From Clostridia bacterium (GTDB taxonomy: Bacteria > Bacillota > Clostridia > TANB77 > CAG-465), in contig JAQSXK010000001.1 of assembly GCA_029256705.1 (NCBI GenBank), positions 297,740-361,739 of the forward strand: a stretch of DNA of 64,000 nucleotides. Direction: 5' to 3'. This document shows, piece by piece, positions 1-9,763 of the stretch; positions within the stretch are counted from its first letter, which is position 1; each line of letters opens with the position of its first letter. The translations under genes and the position numbers were made by a program. The notes beneath the pieces were generated by a model, which did no database searches, was not told the origin of the DNA, and saw only the letters and a list, made by a program, of their open reading frames with translations.

Positions 1-834
1 CTTACTGAAGATTCTTTTAAAAATACTAAATTTGATTATGCACTATTTTCTGCTGGAGGAAGTATTAGTAAGCAATATATACCAATAGCTGTAAATAATG
101 GATGTATTGTTATAGATAATAGTAGTTACTTTAGAATGAATGATGATGTTCCATTAGTTGTTCCAGAAGTAAACGAAGAGGATATATTTAAAAATAAAGG
201 AATAATTGCCAATCCAAATTGTTCTACAATACAAGCAATGCTACCTATAAAAGCATTAAATGATGAATATACAATTTCAAGAATTGTATTTTCAACTTAC
301 CAAGCAGTATCTGGGGCTGGCAATGCAGGCATTAACGACCTAGTAAATACTAGAAATGGTAGTAGTCCCAGTAAGTTTCCGTATAGTATAACAGATAATT
401 GTATACCTCATATAGATATTTTTTTAGAGAATAATTATACAAAAGAAGAAATGAAAATGATTGAAGAATCCAGAAAAATATTACATGAACCTGCCCTTCC
501 TATAACAGCTACATGTGTTAGAATTCCTGTTCTAAACTGTCATAGTGAAAGTATAAATATAGAATTTGCAGACGAATTTAATATACAAGACGTGGTAGAA
601 ACTTTGTCTAATTATCCAGGAATAATAGTTGTAGATGATCCTAAAAATAACAGTTATCCAATAAACGATCTTGCTAATGGAATAGATTCTGTATTAGTTG
701 GGAGAATCAGAAGGGATTTTTCTGTAAAAAACGGGCTCAATTTATGGGTTGTTGCAGATAACGTTCGTAAAGGAGCCGCAAGTAACGCAGTACAGATATT
801 AGAAAAAATTATAATAAAAAGACTTGGAAACTGA
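1..834 (+). CDS. asd: Aspartate-semialdehyde dehydrogenase, 5' end outside window
   Basis: The reading frame is open from base 1, so the start lies upstream of the window; the first ATG at 136 is internal. The enzyme reduces aspartyl-4-phosphate to aspartate semialdehyde with NADPH, feeding lysine, diaminopimelate, threonine and methionine synthesis. The catalytic cysteine is seen in ANPNCSTIQAM, after an N-terminal nucleotide-binding portion (FSAGGSISKQY), and the C-terminal RRDFSVKNGLNLWVVADN segment is typical of the family. The stop codon sits in the loop of a terminator hairpin, so this is the last gene of its transcript. Confidence 0.95.
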   Translation, partial: LTEDSFKNTKFDYALFSAGGSISKQYIPIAVNNGCIVIDNSSYFRMNDDVPLVVPEVNEEDIFKNKGIIANPNCSTIQAMLPIKALNDEYTISRIVFSTYQAVSGAGNAGINDLVNTRNGSSPSKFPYSITDNCIPHIDIFLENNYTKEEMKMIEESRKILHEPALPITATCVRIPVLNCHSESINIEFADEFNIQDVVETLSNYPGIIVVDDPKNNSYPINDLANGIDSVLVGRIRRDFSVKNGLNLWVVADNVRKGAASNAVQILEKIIIKRLGN

Positions 835-850
835 TCCAAGTCTTTTTTAG
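816..850 (+). terminator. Intrinsic terminator of asd
   Basis: AAAAGACTTGGA and TCCAAGTCTTTT pair across a 6-nt loop that contains the asd stop codon, followed by a T run. The A-rich 5' arm means it may also work for the converging radical SAM gene. Confidence 0.85.
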
Positions 851-863
851 TTTTTACTTTAAA

Positions 864-1751
864 TTATTTAAAAAAGTTTAGCTGCTCTATAGTTGTACTT
901 CTTTCTTTATAGGCTCTTATTATATCCTCCATTTTATATAAAATATTATATTTTTCACATTCCTCTTGAAATATTTTACCTAGATTTTTATTTAAAGATT
1001 TGCATATATAATTATTTCCATATGTTTTAATATACATATCTTTTAATTTTGGAAAATATTTATCTAATTTTTGATAAAAATACTCCCTTTGGTTTTCCCT
1101 TAATGTAACCGCTCCCATAGAAAATATAAACTTTGCCCCACTATCGTGTGCCAATTTTATTATATTTTTTATATTATCTTCTGTATCGGTAATAAATGGA
1201 ATTATTGGTGTTAATAATACTCCAACAAATAGTCCTTCATCTGATAGTTTTTTTATTGCCTCAAATCTCTTAGATGATACACTAACATTTGGTTCTATTA
1301 TTTTTGATAATTTATCATCATAAGTTGTAATCGTCATTTTTAATATTAGAGGCGCTTTTTTATTTATATTTTTAAATGTATCTATATCCCTTACTATTAG
1401 GTCACTTTTTGTTTCTAACGAAATTCCATATCCAAAATAATCGATAAGTTCCAATGCCTTTTTGGTTATTTCATAATCCTTTTCAAACGGATTATATGTA
1501 TCCGACATTGATCCGATTCCAATTACTCCATTTATTCTTTTTGATTTTAACTCGGCATTTAAAATTTCTATAACATTTTTTTTAATTCTAACTTCATCAA
1601 AGTTTTCTATATTATAACAGTTACTTCTACTATCACAATATATACATCCATGTGGACAGCCCTTATATAAATTCATATTAAAATCTATTCCAAACCATTC
1701 ATTACCATGCTTAGTTCTTTGTAAAATTGTCTTTGCAGATATATATTTCAT
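864..1751 (-). CDS. Radical SAM protein, SPL family
   Basis: The protein has 295 residues with the radical SAM cluster CPHGCIYC at residues 32-39, in the CxxxCxxC spacing. The nearby YKGCPHGCIYCDSR context and the downstream GIGSMSDTYNPFEK and LETKSD segments match the spore photoproduct lyase-like (SPL) group of radical SAM proteins, whose members are mostly uncharacterised. It lacks the longer architecture of true spore photoproduct lyase, so DNA photoproduct repair should not be assumed. The start is supported by AGGAGG a few bases upstream. It is a single-gene unit converging with asd. Confidence 0.85.
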   Translation of the reverse strand: MKYISAKTILQRTKHGNEWFGIDFNMNLYKGCPHGCIYCDSRSNCYNIENFDEVRIKKNVIEILNAELKSKRINGVIGIGSMSDTYNPFEKDYEITKKALELIDYFGYGISLETKSDLIVRDIDTFKNINKKAPLILKMTITTYDDKLSKIIEPNVSVSSKRFEAIKKLSDEGLFVGVLLTPIIPFITDTEDNIKNIIKLAHDSGAKFIFSMGAVTLRENQREYFYQKLDKYFPKLKDMYIKTYGNNYICKSLNKNLGKIFQEECEKYNILYKMEDIIRAYKERSTTIEQLNFFK

Positions 1752-1826
1752 TAGTTCCTCCTAATTTAAATATATTTATAGTAATAGTATAACACTTACT
1801 TATTTGAAATTCAATATTAATTATAT

Positions 1827-3005
1827 CTATATTTGTTTACTCGATCTTTTTTGTTTTACTATTAAAAGAGATACAGCAAGTATTGCTACTGCAAATATCA
1901 TTTGAATAGCCATATAATTTATTATTGGGGTAATATTTTCACTGCTCCATACTGTTAATGAAGTAATATCTTCTACTGCTTTTACATACCAATATGTTGG
2001 AGTAAAACTAGCAATCTTAAGTACTGACTGTGACATTATTTCTTGTGGCACAAAAATTCCACTTAGAAAACTCAATCCCAACGTTAATATATTAGATATA
2101 GCATCTATTGCACCCTTACTTTTCATTACATTACCCAATAAAAAACTTATACTTAATACAACCATTGATATTATAAGTGCATTAACAAATAATAATATTG
2201 TATTTTTACTAATTGCTACATCTCCATATATAGGAAAGCTTAATAAACATATTAAAACCCACACAACAATTGTAAATACAAAACTTCCTAATATAATTTG
2301 AAAATTATAACTAGACAATTTAATTGGTGAACCTAAATTACGTTTTCTAAGTTCTGTACTGTTAAATGTAAGTATAATTGTTGTTACTCCTAAAATAACA
2401 ACTGCAAATATAACATAAGCATAGTATCTAAAATAATATCCTATATTACTTTCTGTTTTCACTGCTTCACCATCATAAGTTTGAATTTTAACATCAGCTT
2501 CTATAGACATATCTTCTGTTAAATAAGTATTCAATTGCTTGTTTGTAATATTAGGTATATTTTCTATATAATTTTTTGCTGTATTCATATACTTATTAAT
2601 TAAAAGATCAATATATATATTATCATTTGAACCAGCAATAGCAGTTTTTTCTATTTTGACATTGCTTCCATTTATCATTGATTCACCAAATCCATTAGGA
2701 ATTTTAACAATATATACAACATCTCTATAGTATAATGCATCTTGCATACTTTCAGGTCTATCTTTGATATCTATGACCTTTGCATGTTCATTTAAAAAAC
2801 TTTCAAAACTATTTGAAAAATCTGAGTTTTTATCGTAATTAAATATAGCAATTCTGCTTTTTGTACTGTCAAAACTTTCTACTGAATTTTCTTTTGGCGT
2901 TTGACTAGTTATCAGCATAGAAATAAACAAAAACACAAAAAAGTAAATTGAAATTGAAGTTATATTTTTTTTAACAATTATAAAATATGTTTTAAATACT
3001 TGCAT
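1827..3005 (-). CDS. ABC-2 type exporter permease (second permease)
   Basis: The 392-residue membrane protein has an N-terminal segment (about residues 12-30), a large extracytoplasmic domain of about 150 residues, and five or so hydrophobic segments in the C-terminal half. This is the topology of ABC-2 permeases of the YhgE/Pip or CcmB-like exporter group. It overlaps the end of the preceding permease gene by 14 bases, and its start has a GAGGAGG site 7 nt upstream. With the two genes upstream it forms a three-gene exporter operon, probably for a peptide, drug or lipid-like substrate. Confidence 0.85.
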   Translation of the reverse strand: MQVFKTYFIIVKKNITSISIYFFVFLFISMLITSQTPKENSVESFDSTKSRIAIFNYDKNSDFSNSFESFLNEHAKVIDIKDRPESMQDALYYRDVVYIVKIPNGFGESMINGSNVKIEKTAIAGSNDNIYIDLLINKYMNTAKNYIENIPNITNKQLNTYLTEDMSIEADVKIQTYDGEAVKTESNIGYYFRYYAYVIFAVVILGVTTIILTFNSTELRKRNLGSPIKLSSYNFQIILGSFVFTIVVWVLICLLSFPIYGDVAISKNTILLFVNALIISMVVLSISFLLGNVMKSKGAIDAISNILTLGLSFLSGIFVPQEIMSQSVLKIASFTPTYWYVKAVEDITSLTVWSSENITPIINYMAIQMIFAVAILAVSLLIVKQKRSSKQI

Positions 3006-4137
3006 ATTTTTGCCTCCTCATTATAAAGAATGTAATTAAGTAAAATATAATTGAAAAAACACATAACACTCCAATATTAGTGAAAAATCTAGTATATGTA
3101 TCATAATAATATAAAGCATAAAAAGCATCTGATATTACATTAGCTGGATTTATATATGACAAAATCGGAACTTTGTTTGCAATTATATACTTGATATCTA
3201 GCCACATCATTCCAGATAAAAATGAAAATAACATTGTAAAAGACACTATTATAGATATTTTTAATCCTTCTTTACCTTTTATAATACTACCTACCATTGC
3301 TCCAAAAGATACTCCTACGAGAGAACCACAGACTGCTGTAAGTATTATATATCCAATTTGGTTTCCAAAATCAAGATTTAAAGCAAATCTTAAATACGTT
3401 AATAGAATTAATATTATTAATATTTGTATAACAGTAGCTGCCAGTATTGAAGAAGCAAATACTTTTAATTTATTTGTTGGAGCTAAGCTTACTCTTGCTC
3501 CCTGTGGAGATTGATTAGCCTGTACACTAAGAACTTCTTTCATACCATGCATCGCTCCATATAAACAAGTCATAGCAATTAAAGCGTAATAATATGATAC
3601 TGAACTATTTGGTGCATCATTATTTGATGATACCTCTTTTATGTACGATTCACTACTTCCAAGTTCAGAGATAAAATTTTGTATTGATGCTGGATTAGAT
3701 TCTAAAATATTATGATACTGTGACGTTACCTGTAAATACTCATTTATAAATTGTTTTAAAATTGTTTGCTTGAATCCAGATTCTTTTACCACAATCTTAG
3801 GTCCATCATTTAAAATTATATACCCTGATATTTTATTATTTTTTAGAAGTTCTTTTGCTTCTTCTTCATTAACAATTTTAGTATTAAACATTAAATCACT
3901 AGAAGATTCTTTACTTGAAACTGATGATAACGCTGAATTAAATGCAATATTATTTTGATATTCAACATTATTTATAACAGCAATATCTATAGGTTCAAAT
4001 TTTTCCAAATTTACAACATCTGGTATAGCCATTTTGAACATTGTAGCAAGTAAGATTGGAAACATCAAAGTCCAAAACATTACCTGTTTATCTCTAATTA
4101 AACATTTCAACCTATTTAAAAATATATGTAAAAACAT
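2992..4137 (-). CDS. ABC-2 type exporter permease (first permease)
   Basis: This 381-residue permease has the same plan as its neighbour: an N-terminal membrane segment (LMFPILLATMF), a large external domain and a C-terminal membrane half (SFLSGMMWLDIKY). An in-frame ATG six bases upstream (4143) lies only one base from the AAGGAG site, so the ATG at 4137 is preferred. The two permeases resemble each other and probably form a heterodimer on the adjacent ATPase. Confidence 0.85.
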   Translation of the reverse strand: MFLHIFLNRLKCLIRDKQVMFWTLMFPILLATMFKMAIPDVVNLEKFEPIDIAVINNVEYQNNIAFNSALSSVSSKESSSDLMFNTKIVNEEEAKELLKNNKISGYIILNDGPKIVVKESGFKQTILKQFINEYLQVTSQYHNILESNPASIQNFISELGSSESYIKEVSSNNDAPNSSVSYYYALIAMTCLYGAMHGMKEVLSVQANQSPQGARVSLAPTNKLKVFASSILAATVIQILIILILLTYLRFALNLDFGNQIGYIILTAVCGSLVGVSFGAMVGSIIKGKEGLKISIIVSFTMLFSFLSGMMWLDIKYIIANKVPILSYINPANVISDAFYALYYYDTYTRFFTNIGVLCVFSIIFYLITFFIMRRQKYASI

Positions 4138-4152
4138 ATTCATTCTCCTTTC

Positions 4153-5085
4153 TTAATCTCTTAATTGTTTACCTGTTATTTCTAAAAATACATCATTTAA
4201 TGTAGGAAGCTCTGAATAAATTCTTCCATAAGAAATTTTATTTTCTTTTAAATAATCTAAAATATTAGTCAAATTATTATATCCTCTTTTAGATTTTATA
4301 ACTAGTAAATCATTTTCATAATTGACTGAAGTAACTCCTTTTATTTTTTGTATATCTGATAAAATATGTTCTACTTTAGTGAACAACTCCACAGATATTT
4401 TTTCTCCAATTTCTATCATTGATTTAAGCTCATCTTTGGTACCTGTTGCTATTATTTTACCTTTATCCATAATTGCTATTCTACTGCAAATTTGTTCTAC
4501 CTCTTCCATATAATGTGAAGTGTATATTATAGTAGCACCCTCTGCATTTAATTTTTGTATCCCTTCCAAAATATTATTTCTACTTTGTGGATCAACAGCA
4601 ACAGTAGGTTCATCTAATATAATAAGTTTTGGCTTATGTGCTATCCCACATGCTATATTTAATCTACGTAATAATCCACCACTTAACTTCTTTGGATAGA
4701 ACTTTTTAAAATCATTTAAAGCAACAAAGTCTATTGCCTCTTTAACTAATTTTTTACGTTTCTCTTTATCTGTAACATATAATCCGCAAAAATAATCTAT
4801 ATTTTCATAAACTGTTAATTCATCAAATACAGCAACATTTTGCATAATAATTCCTATATCTCTTTTAATATCATACGCATCTGGTGCCATAGGCTTATCA
4901 AAAACCTCAATATTACCTTTATCATATTTAAGTAAAGATAAAATACAATTTATTGCAGTGGTTTTTCCTGAACCATTAGGACCTAAAAGACCAAATACCT
5001 CTCCTTCTTTAACTTCTAAATTAAAATGATCTAATGCAATTAAGTCATTATATCTTTTTACTAACTTTTCAACTTTTACAACCAT
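4153..5085 (-). CDS. ABC transporter ATP-binding protein of the ABC-2 exporter
   Basis: This 310-residue ATPase energises the two permeases that follow it. Visible motifs are Walker A GPNGSGKTT (about residue 40), Q-loop IMQNVAVFDELT, signature LSGGLLRR, Walker B LIILDEPT and the switch histidine in YTSHYMEE. The C-terminal domain (about residues 220-310) is of the DrrA/CcmA type. The frame is open 31 codons further upstream, but GGGAGG at 5093-5099 fixes ATG 5085 as the start. The gene is divergent from a two-component system, the usual layout of LiaRS/BceRS-like stress-responsive exporters. Confidence 0.92.
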   Translation of the reverse strand: MVVKVEKLVKRYNDLIALDHFNLEVKEGEVFGLLGPNGSGKTTAINCILSLLKYDKGNIEVFDKPMAPDAYDIKRDIGIIMQNVAVFDELTVYENIDYFCGLYVTDKEKRKKLVKEAIDFVALNDFKKFYPKKLSGGLLRRLNIACGIAHKPKLIILDEPTVAVDPQSRNNILEGIQKLNAEGATIIYTSHYMEEVEQICSRIAIMDKGKIIATGTKDELKSMIEIGEKISVELFTKVEHILSDIQKIKGVTSVNYENDLLVIKSKRGYNNLTNILDYLKENKISYGRIYSELPTLNDVFLEITGKQLRD

Positions 5086-5113
5086 AAAAAAATCCTCCCT
5101 TTTCATATATCTA

Positions 5114-5119
5114 ATTATA
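5114..5119 (-). promoter_or_regulatory. -10 element of the exporter operon
   Basis: TATAAT on the minus strand lies 29 bases upstream of the ATPase start. No good -35 sits 16-18 bases further upstream, which suggests an activator-dependent promoter. Confidence 0.45.
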
Positions 5120-5140
5120 TAACATAATTTTTCAAAATAT

Positions 5141-5177
5141 AAGTGATATTTATCCACATACAAAGTGACATTTGTCA
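5141..5177. promoter_or_regulatory. Direct repeats between divergent ABC exporter and two-component system
   Basis: AAGTGATATTTAT (5141-5153) and AAGTGACATTTGT (5163-5175) are imperfect direct repeats 22 bases apart, two helical turns. The second contains the inverted repeat TGACA-TT-TGTCA (5166-5177). They lie just upstream of the exporter -10 and upstream of the kinase promoter. Inferred to be the binding site of the adjacent LuxR-type response regulator. Confidence 0.45.
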
Positions 5178-5184
5178 TGTTTTA

Positions 5185-5213
5185 TTGAAAATTGCCATTA
5201 TTTGTGGTAATAT
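5185..5213 (+). promoter_or_regulatory. SigA-type promoter of the two-component system
   Basis: TTGAAA, a 17-base spacer and TAATAT, about 30 bases before the kinase start codon. Confidence 0.55.
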
Positions 5214-5243
5214 TAATATATAATAAATTTTAAGGAGAAACTT

Positions 5244-6302
5244 ATGAATACACTTATAGATAAACTAATCATATTTTTCTTTTGTAGTACTTTATACCTT
5301 CAAAGCAATACGAGTATATATGTGGTTGTACCATTGATAGTTACAATAATATTTAGTTCTCTATCTTCTATTTTTGAAAAGAACATCCTCAAAATACTTT
5401 TATTTATCATATATAACATAATTTGCATATTAGACAATGAATTTATATACTTTCTTCCATTAATATGTTATGATATGTTTACTACAAAATTTAAATATAT
5501 ACTTTTAATTGCTATACTTCCATTTTTAATTAACTTTACAAAGTTACCTTTAACTTTGCAAGTTTTAATTCCACCATTTGTAGGTATTGTATGTCTTATG
5601 AAGTATCGCTCTGTTTTAACGCACAAATCTAAAAAAGAATATATTTTGCTTAGAGATTCATCGAAAGAATTTTTAATAAGTCTTGAGCAAAAAAATAAAG
5701 ATCTAATGGAAAAACAAGACTATGAAATAAATATTGCAACACTTAATGAAAGAAACCGTATAGCTAGAGAAATACATGACAATCTTGGTCATTCGCTATC
5801 TAGTTCAATATTACAAATAGGAGCCTTAATGTCTATAAGTAAAGATGAAACAATAAAAAATCATTTAAATACATTGAAAACTACATTATCTAGTGGAATG
5901 GATAATATAAGGAATAGTATACACAATATGCATGAAGAATACGTCGACTTAGAGAATGAAATAAAAAATATTACTAAAGACTTCACCTTTTGCGATATTT
6001 CAGTTAATTATGACGTTAAAAGTAATCCAGATAAAAAATATAAAGTTTGTTTTATATCTATTATTAAAGAATCATTATCAAATATAATAAAACATTCAAA
6101 TGCAACTAAAGTAGACATTTCTATACGTGAGCATCCAGCTTTATATCAATTAATTATAAAAGATAATGGAAGTAAAAAAAATACAATTAATACAGATGGT
6201 ATAGGATTAAAAAATATGATATATAGAATTAACTCACTAGGTGGAATAATAAACATTAATAATGAAAATGGTTATTGTATCTTTATATCAATACCTAAAT
6301 AA
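5244..6302 (+). CDS. Sensor histidine kinase (LiaS/DesK-type, HisKA_3)
   Basis: The 352-residue kinase has about five short hydrophobic segments in its first 120 residues and almost no extracytoplasmic loop, so it probably senses a membrane signal. A coiled linker follows. The phosphoacceptor is His178 in REIHDNLGHSLSSS, and the N-box ESLSNIIKHSNATKV and the G-box DGIGLKNM of the HATPase domain follow. RBS AAGGAG is at 5231-5236. It pairs with the regulator immediately downstream and likely controls the divergent exporter. Confidence 0.9.
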   Translation: MNTLIDKLIIFFFCSTLYLQSNTSIYVVVPLIVTIIFSSLSSIFEKNILKILLFIIYNIICILDNEFIYFLPLICYDMFTTKFKYILLIAILPFLINFTKLPLTLQVLIPPFVGIVCLMKYRSVLTHKSKKEYILLRDSSKEFLISLEQKNKDLMEKQDYEINIATLNERNRIAREIHDNLGHSLSSSILQIGALMSISKDETIKNHLNTLKTTLSSGMDNIRNSIHNMHEEYVDLENEIKNITKDFTFCDISVNYDVKSNPDKKYKVCFISIIKESLSNIIKHSNATKVDISIREHPALYQLIIKDNGSKKNTINTDGIGLKNMIYRINSLGGIININNENGYCIFISIPK

Positions 6303-6320
6303 AATGGAAGGAATGATAAT

Positions 6321-6944
6321 ATGAATATTATAATTGTTGACGATGATAAACTTGTAAGTAGTTCTCTAAAAACTATAATTGAAGAAAATTCAGATATCAA
6401 AGTATTAGGTATTGGCAATAACGGAAAAGAAGCAATATACCTATATGAAGAATTAAAACCAGATGTTTTACTTATGGATATACGAATGAATACCTTTACT
6501 GGATTAGAAGCTGCAGAAATATTAATTGTAAAATATCCAAATATTAAAATATTATTTTTAACAACATTTGCAGATGATGAATATATTGTTAAATCTTTAA
6601 AAATTGGTGTAAAAGGCTATATATTAAAACAAAATTTTGAATGTATAATTCCTGCTATAAAAGCGATAAATGTTGGTCAAACAGTTTTTGGAGAGGATAT
6701 AATTGCAAAAATACCTAATTTATTTAATCACAGTAATAGTGTTGACTTATCTAAGTACAACCTTACAGATAGAGAATTTGAAATAATAAAACTAATATGT
6801 GATGGATTAAACAATAAAGAAATTGGTAGTTCTCTTTATATAAGTGAAGGAACAGTAAGGAACGCAATAACTTCAATATTAGAAAAATTAGAGCTAAGAG
6901 ATAGAACGCAGATTGCTATACTATATTACAAAAATTTAAATTGA
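6321..6944 (+). CDS. Response regulator, NarL/LiaR (LuxR-HTH) family
   Basis: The 207-residue protein has a receiver domain with acidic pocket VDDD (7-9) and phosphoacceptor Asp53 in LLMDIRM. A C-terminal LuxR-type helix-turn-helix follows (LTDREFEIIKLICDG, NNKEIGSSLYISEGTV). It starts 18 bases after the kinase stop with GGAAGG as RBS. It most likely binds the repeats in the divergent intergenic region and controls the exporter operon. Confidence 0.92.
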   Translation: MNIIIVDDDKLVSSSLKTIIEENSDIKVLGIGNNGKEAIYLYEELKPDVLLMDIRMNTFTGLEAAEILIVKYPNIKILFLTTFADDEYIVKSLKIGVKGYILKQNFECIIPAIKAINVGQTVFGEDIIAKIPNLFNHSNSVDLSKYNLTDREFEIIKLICDGLNNKEIGSSLYISEGTVRNAITSILEKLELRDRTQIAILYYKNLN

Positions 6945-6950
6945 TTCAAT

Positions 6951-6990
6951 AAAAAGCCAGCGAAATTAATAATTTCACTGACTTTTTTAG
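6951..6990 (+). terminator. Terminator of the two-component operon, probably bidirectional
   Basis: AAAAAGCCAGCGAAATT pairs with AATTTCACTGACTTTTTT across AAT, with two mismatches. The A and T runs on both sides allow use by the converging gene ending at 6994. Confidence 0.75.
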
Positions 6991-6993
6991 ATT

Positions 6994-7512
6994 TCAAGCA
7001 CTTTTTTTCTTAAACTTTAATATTTTCATAAATAGATATTTATAAAATACATAATAATATATTCCTAAAATCATACAACTTATGTACATAACTACAATTC
7101 CAAAAACAATTGCAAAAATGAATTGTAATAGAAATGCGAAGAATTTACTCAATTTTTTGTCAGAAATGTCTTTTTTTAAGAATTTTCCATCATAATCAGT
7201 ATATTCTGATATTCTTACTTCTTCATTTTCAAAAACACTTATATAGTAATCCGAATAAAAATTTACGTTATAGCTAAATTCTTTTAATTTCTCATATTCA
7301 TAATTTCCTTCAGATACCATTTCTTTTTGAATATATAGTTCTTTTAATTCTTCCTGCGTATATGGTTTAGTATCCGGAATTTGATTAAATATAAGAACAA
7401 AAAACAGACAAATACCTGATAAATAACCTATAACACAACTAATGTCATAAATCTTTTTTTTTCCTTCTTTATGTAACCACCGTTTAAAACTATCACGTAG
7501 TTTCTCTAACAT
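6994..7512 (-). CDS. Membrane protein of unknown function
   Basis: I do not recognise this 172-residue protein. It has a basic amphipathic N-terminus (KLRDSFKRWLHKEGKKK), one membrane segment at about residues 22-42, an acidic and aromatic external region (residues 50-120), and a second long hydrophobic stretch ending in a basic tail. The frame is open to 7596, but AAAGGAGA a few bases upstream of ATG 7512 decides the start. Confidence 0.7.
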   Translation of the reverse strand: MLEKLRDSFKRWLHKEGKKKIYDISCVIGYLSGICLFFVLIFNQIPDTKPYTQEELKELYIQKEMVSEGNYEYEKLKEFSYNVNFYSDYYISVFENEEVRISEYTDYDGKFLKKDISDKKLSKFFAFLLQFIFAIVFGIVVMYISCMILGIYYYVFYKYLFMKILKFKKKSA

Positions 7513-7614
7513 ATGGTCTCCTTTCGCCTTTTTAAATTTGAAAATTATAATATTTATTAATATTATAATTATATCACAATCCATAAATAATGTCAATAAA
7601 CATATATTTATTCA

Positions 7615-9741
7615 TTATTTAAATGGTTCAATTATATTATCTTCATATATTATTTCAAGATCATGTAAAGCTCTTGTGCATGCTACATACATAAGTTTCA
7701 TATCCATCTCGTTTTTTGACGAATATATTTCTTCATCAGCATCAGTTATTATTACTGAATCAAACTCTAATCCTTTAGATAAATATGAAGTCATTATACA
7801 AATTCCACCATCATATGCTTCATTATCATTAGTCACATACTCTATATTAAAGTTAAATGATTGTAAACTTTTATAAATTTCTATACTTACATCAGGTGTT
7901 TTGCATAATACAGCAATTGACTTGTGCCCTATATCTATACTATTTTTAATAAGTTTAGCTATATATTCAATTTTTTTATCTTTACTACACTTTGTTATTT
8001 TCACTTCATTGCCATGTCTTATAACAGGTTTTCCCTCACCTAAATTTAGATATTTAGAAATTTTATTTGCAGTTTCCATTATTTCAATAGTGGTTCTATA
8101 ACTTTTTTCAAGTTTCATTATATCACAATTATTTTTAAATACTTCTTCTTTAACTTCTTCCCAATCACTAATGCCTCTATATGAATATATTCCTTGAGTC
8201 AAATCTCCAAATATACTAAAAGTTGAATTAGGCATCAATTTTGTAAGTACATAAAAATTGAAAGCACCAAAGTCCTGAGATTCATCTATTACTGCATGAA
8301 CATATTTTTTATATTCATCTATTCCATTTAGCATAATTTTTAGATAAATCACGGCTGGTATATCCTCAAATTCTAGTAACTTTTTTTGTATATTATTCAT
8401 TGTGTTAATTTCAAAATTGCTTTCTAGTAATTCTTTATCTTCAATATACCTTGAAAAATGCTCTATAAACATTTTATAAAGCTGTAATACCTTTATATTA
8501 TTCACTGTTAAATACTTTTTAAGTCCAGTTAATGATCCAGATTCTATATTTTTTATTGTATCCCATTTAAGTTCTTTCATTTTTTTACTATCTAAACCCG
8601 AATTCAATTCTTCAAACTCATTTTTTATTCTAATATGTTTTTCTATATCTAATTTAAGTTTATTACTTAAGAGTTTAACTGTTAAATTAACTCTACTACT
8701 TATATCTGGTAAATTTGAATTTAGATTATACATATCGATAACATCTTCTTTAGTGTATATTAAACAGTTGTTGATAATAAAATCTTCTTTTGGCATAATA
8801 CTCTGTTCATAATCCAATAAAAATTTATCTATTGCTTCTTTATATTTCATAGAAGTTTTAAACCTAGAATACTTTGAAATTTGCTTTCCAGATATATATT
8901 CAACCAGTTTTTTCGTTGGTTGCTCAATTTCAAATTTTTCATTTACGTATTGTTTACTTAATTCTTCATAAGTACATTGAACTGCATTACCAACATCCAA
9001 ATCTGGTAGAACAGATGATATGTAGTTTATAAAAAACTTATTTGGGCCTATTACTATAAATTGATCTGCAGCAACTTTTTTACTATAATTGTATACAAGA
9101 TAAGCTATTCTATGAAGAGCAACTGTTGTTTTTCCACTTCCTGCAACTCCTTGAACTATTACATTCTTATTTAAATGTGCTCTTATTATAGCATTTTGCT
9201 CACTCTGTATTGAAGCTACTATATTTTTCAATCTATTATCTGCACTCGCACCTAAATACGGTTTAAGTAGTTCATCATCTGAAACTGAATCAACATCAAA
9301 TATACTAATTAATTCTCCATTTTCTACTATTATTTGTCTTTTAAGTTCTAATGTACCCTGAAGCTGTGTATCCTCAACTTTATAACTAATTTCTCCTAAA
9401 TTACTATCATAATATACAGCAGATATAGGTGCCCTCCAATCTGTAACGATCATATCCCCATTATCTGCCATTACTCCAACTTTTCCTATATATGCAATAA
9501 TCTTTTCTTTGTTTGATTTGGTGTTTAGATCAATTCTAGCAAAATATGGTTTAGAAAGAGAGTTTTTTAAATTATTTAATTTAGTAGCAGTAATGCTCAT
9601 AAGATTTTCTAATAATCTTGGATCGGCTGCATACATTTTGGGTAATTTTTTTAATATTTCTTGTTCTTCTTTAGTGATCTCTTTAATGCTATTTTTAGTA
9701 ACCTCTAAATGTCCCTTTTCAAAAAGAAAATTATTTTCCAT
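7615..9741 (-). CDS. helD: HelD-like RNA polymerase recycling ATPase (UvrD/Rep superfamily 1 helicase fold)
   Basis: The 708-residue protein has an N-terminal coiled arm (KEITKEEQEILKKLPKMY), the segment VTDWRAPISAVYYDS typical of HelD, and Walker A VQGVAGSGKTTVALHR (about residue 190). Walker B-like VIDESQDFGAFN, FGDLTQGIYSYRG and the C-terminal motif LMYVACTRALHDLEI follow. HelD proteins pull stalled RNA polymerase off DNA and in some species give rifamycin tolerance. The start at 9741 has AGGAGG 5 nt upstream; an open frame 11 codons upstream is not used. The leader contains a hairpin. Confidence 0.88.
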   Translation of the reverse strand: MENNFLFEKGHLEVTKNSIKEITKEEQEILKKLPKMYAADPRLLENLMSITATKLNNLKNSLSKPYFARIDLNTKSNKEKIIAYIGKVGVMADNGDMIVTDWRAPISAVYYDSNLGEISYKVEDTQLQGTLELKRQIIVENGELISIFDVDSVSDDELLKPYLGASADNRLKNIVASIQSEQNAIIRAHLNKNVIVQGVAGSGKTTVALHRIAYLVYNYSKKVAADQFIVIGPNKFFINYISSVLPDLDVGNAVQCTYEELSKQYVNEKFEIEQPTKKLVEYISGKQISKYSRFKTSMKYKEAIDKFLLDYEQSIMPKEDFIINNCLIYTKEDVIDMYNLNSNLPDISSRVNLTVKLLSNKLKLDIEKHIRIKNEFEELNSGLDSKKMKELKWDTIKNIESGSLTGLKKYLTVNNIKVLQLYKMFIEHFSRYIEDKELLESNFEINTMNNIQKKLLEFEDIPAVIYLKIMLNGIDEYKKYVHAVIDESQDFGAFNFYVLTKLMPNSTFSIFGDLTQGIYSYRGISDWEEVKEEVFKNNCDIMKLEKSYRTTIEIMETANKISKYLNLGEGKPVIRHGNEVKITKCSKDKKIEYIAKLIKNSIDIGHKSIAVLCKTPDVSIEIYKSLQSFNFNIEYVTNDNEAYDGGICIMTSYLSKGLEFDSVIITDADEEIYSSKNEMDMKLMYVACTRALHDLEIIYEDNIIEPFK

Positions 9742-9763
9742 ACTACCTCCTAAAATATATACG

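Noticed and set aside
864..1751. True spore photoproduct lyase
   Set aside because: Only the broader SPL-like radical SAM pattern is visible; the sequence differs from SplB, and a sporulation context is not adjacent.
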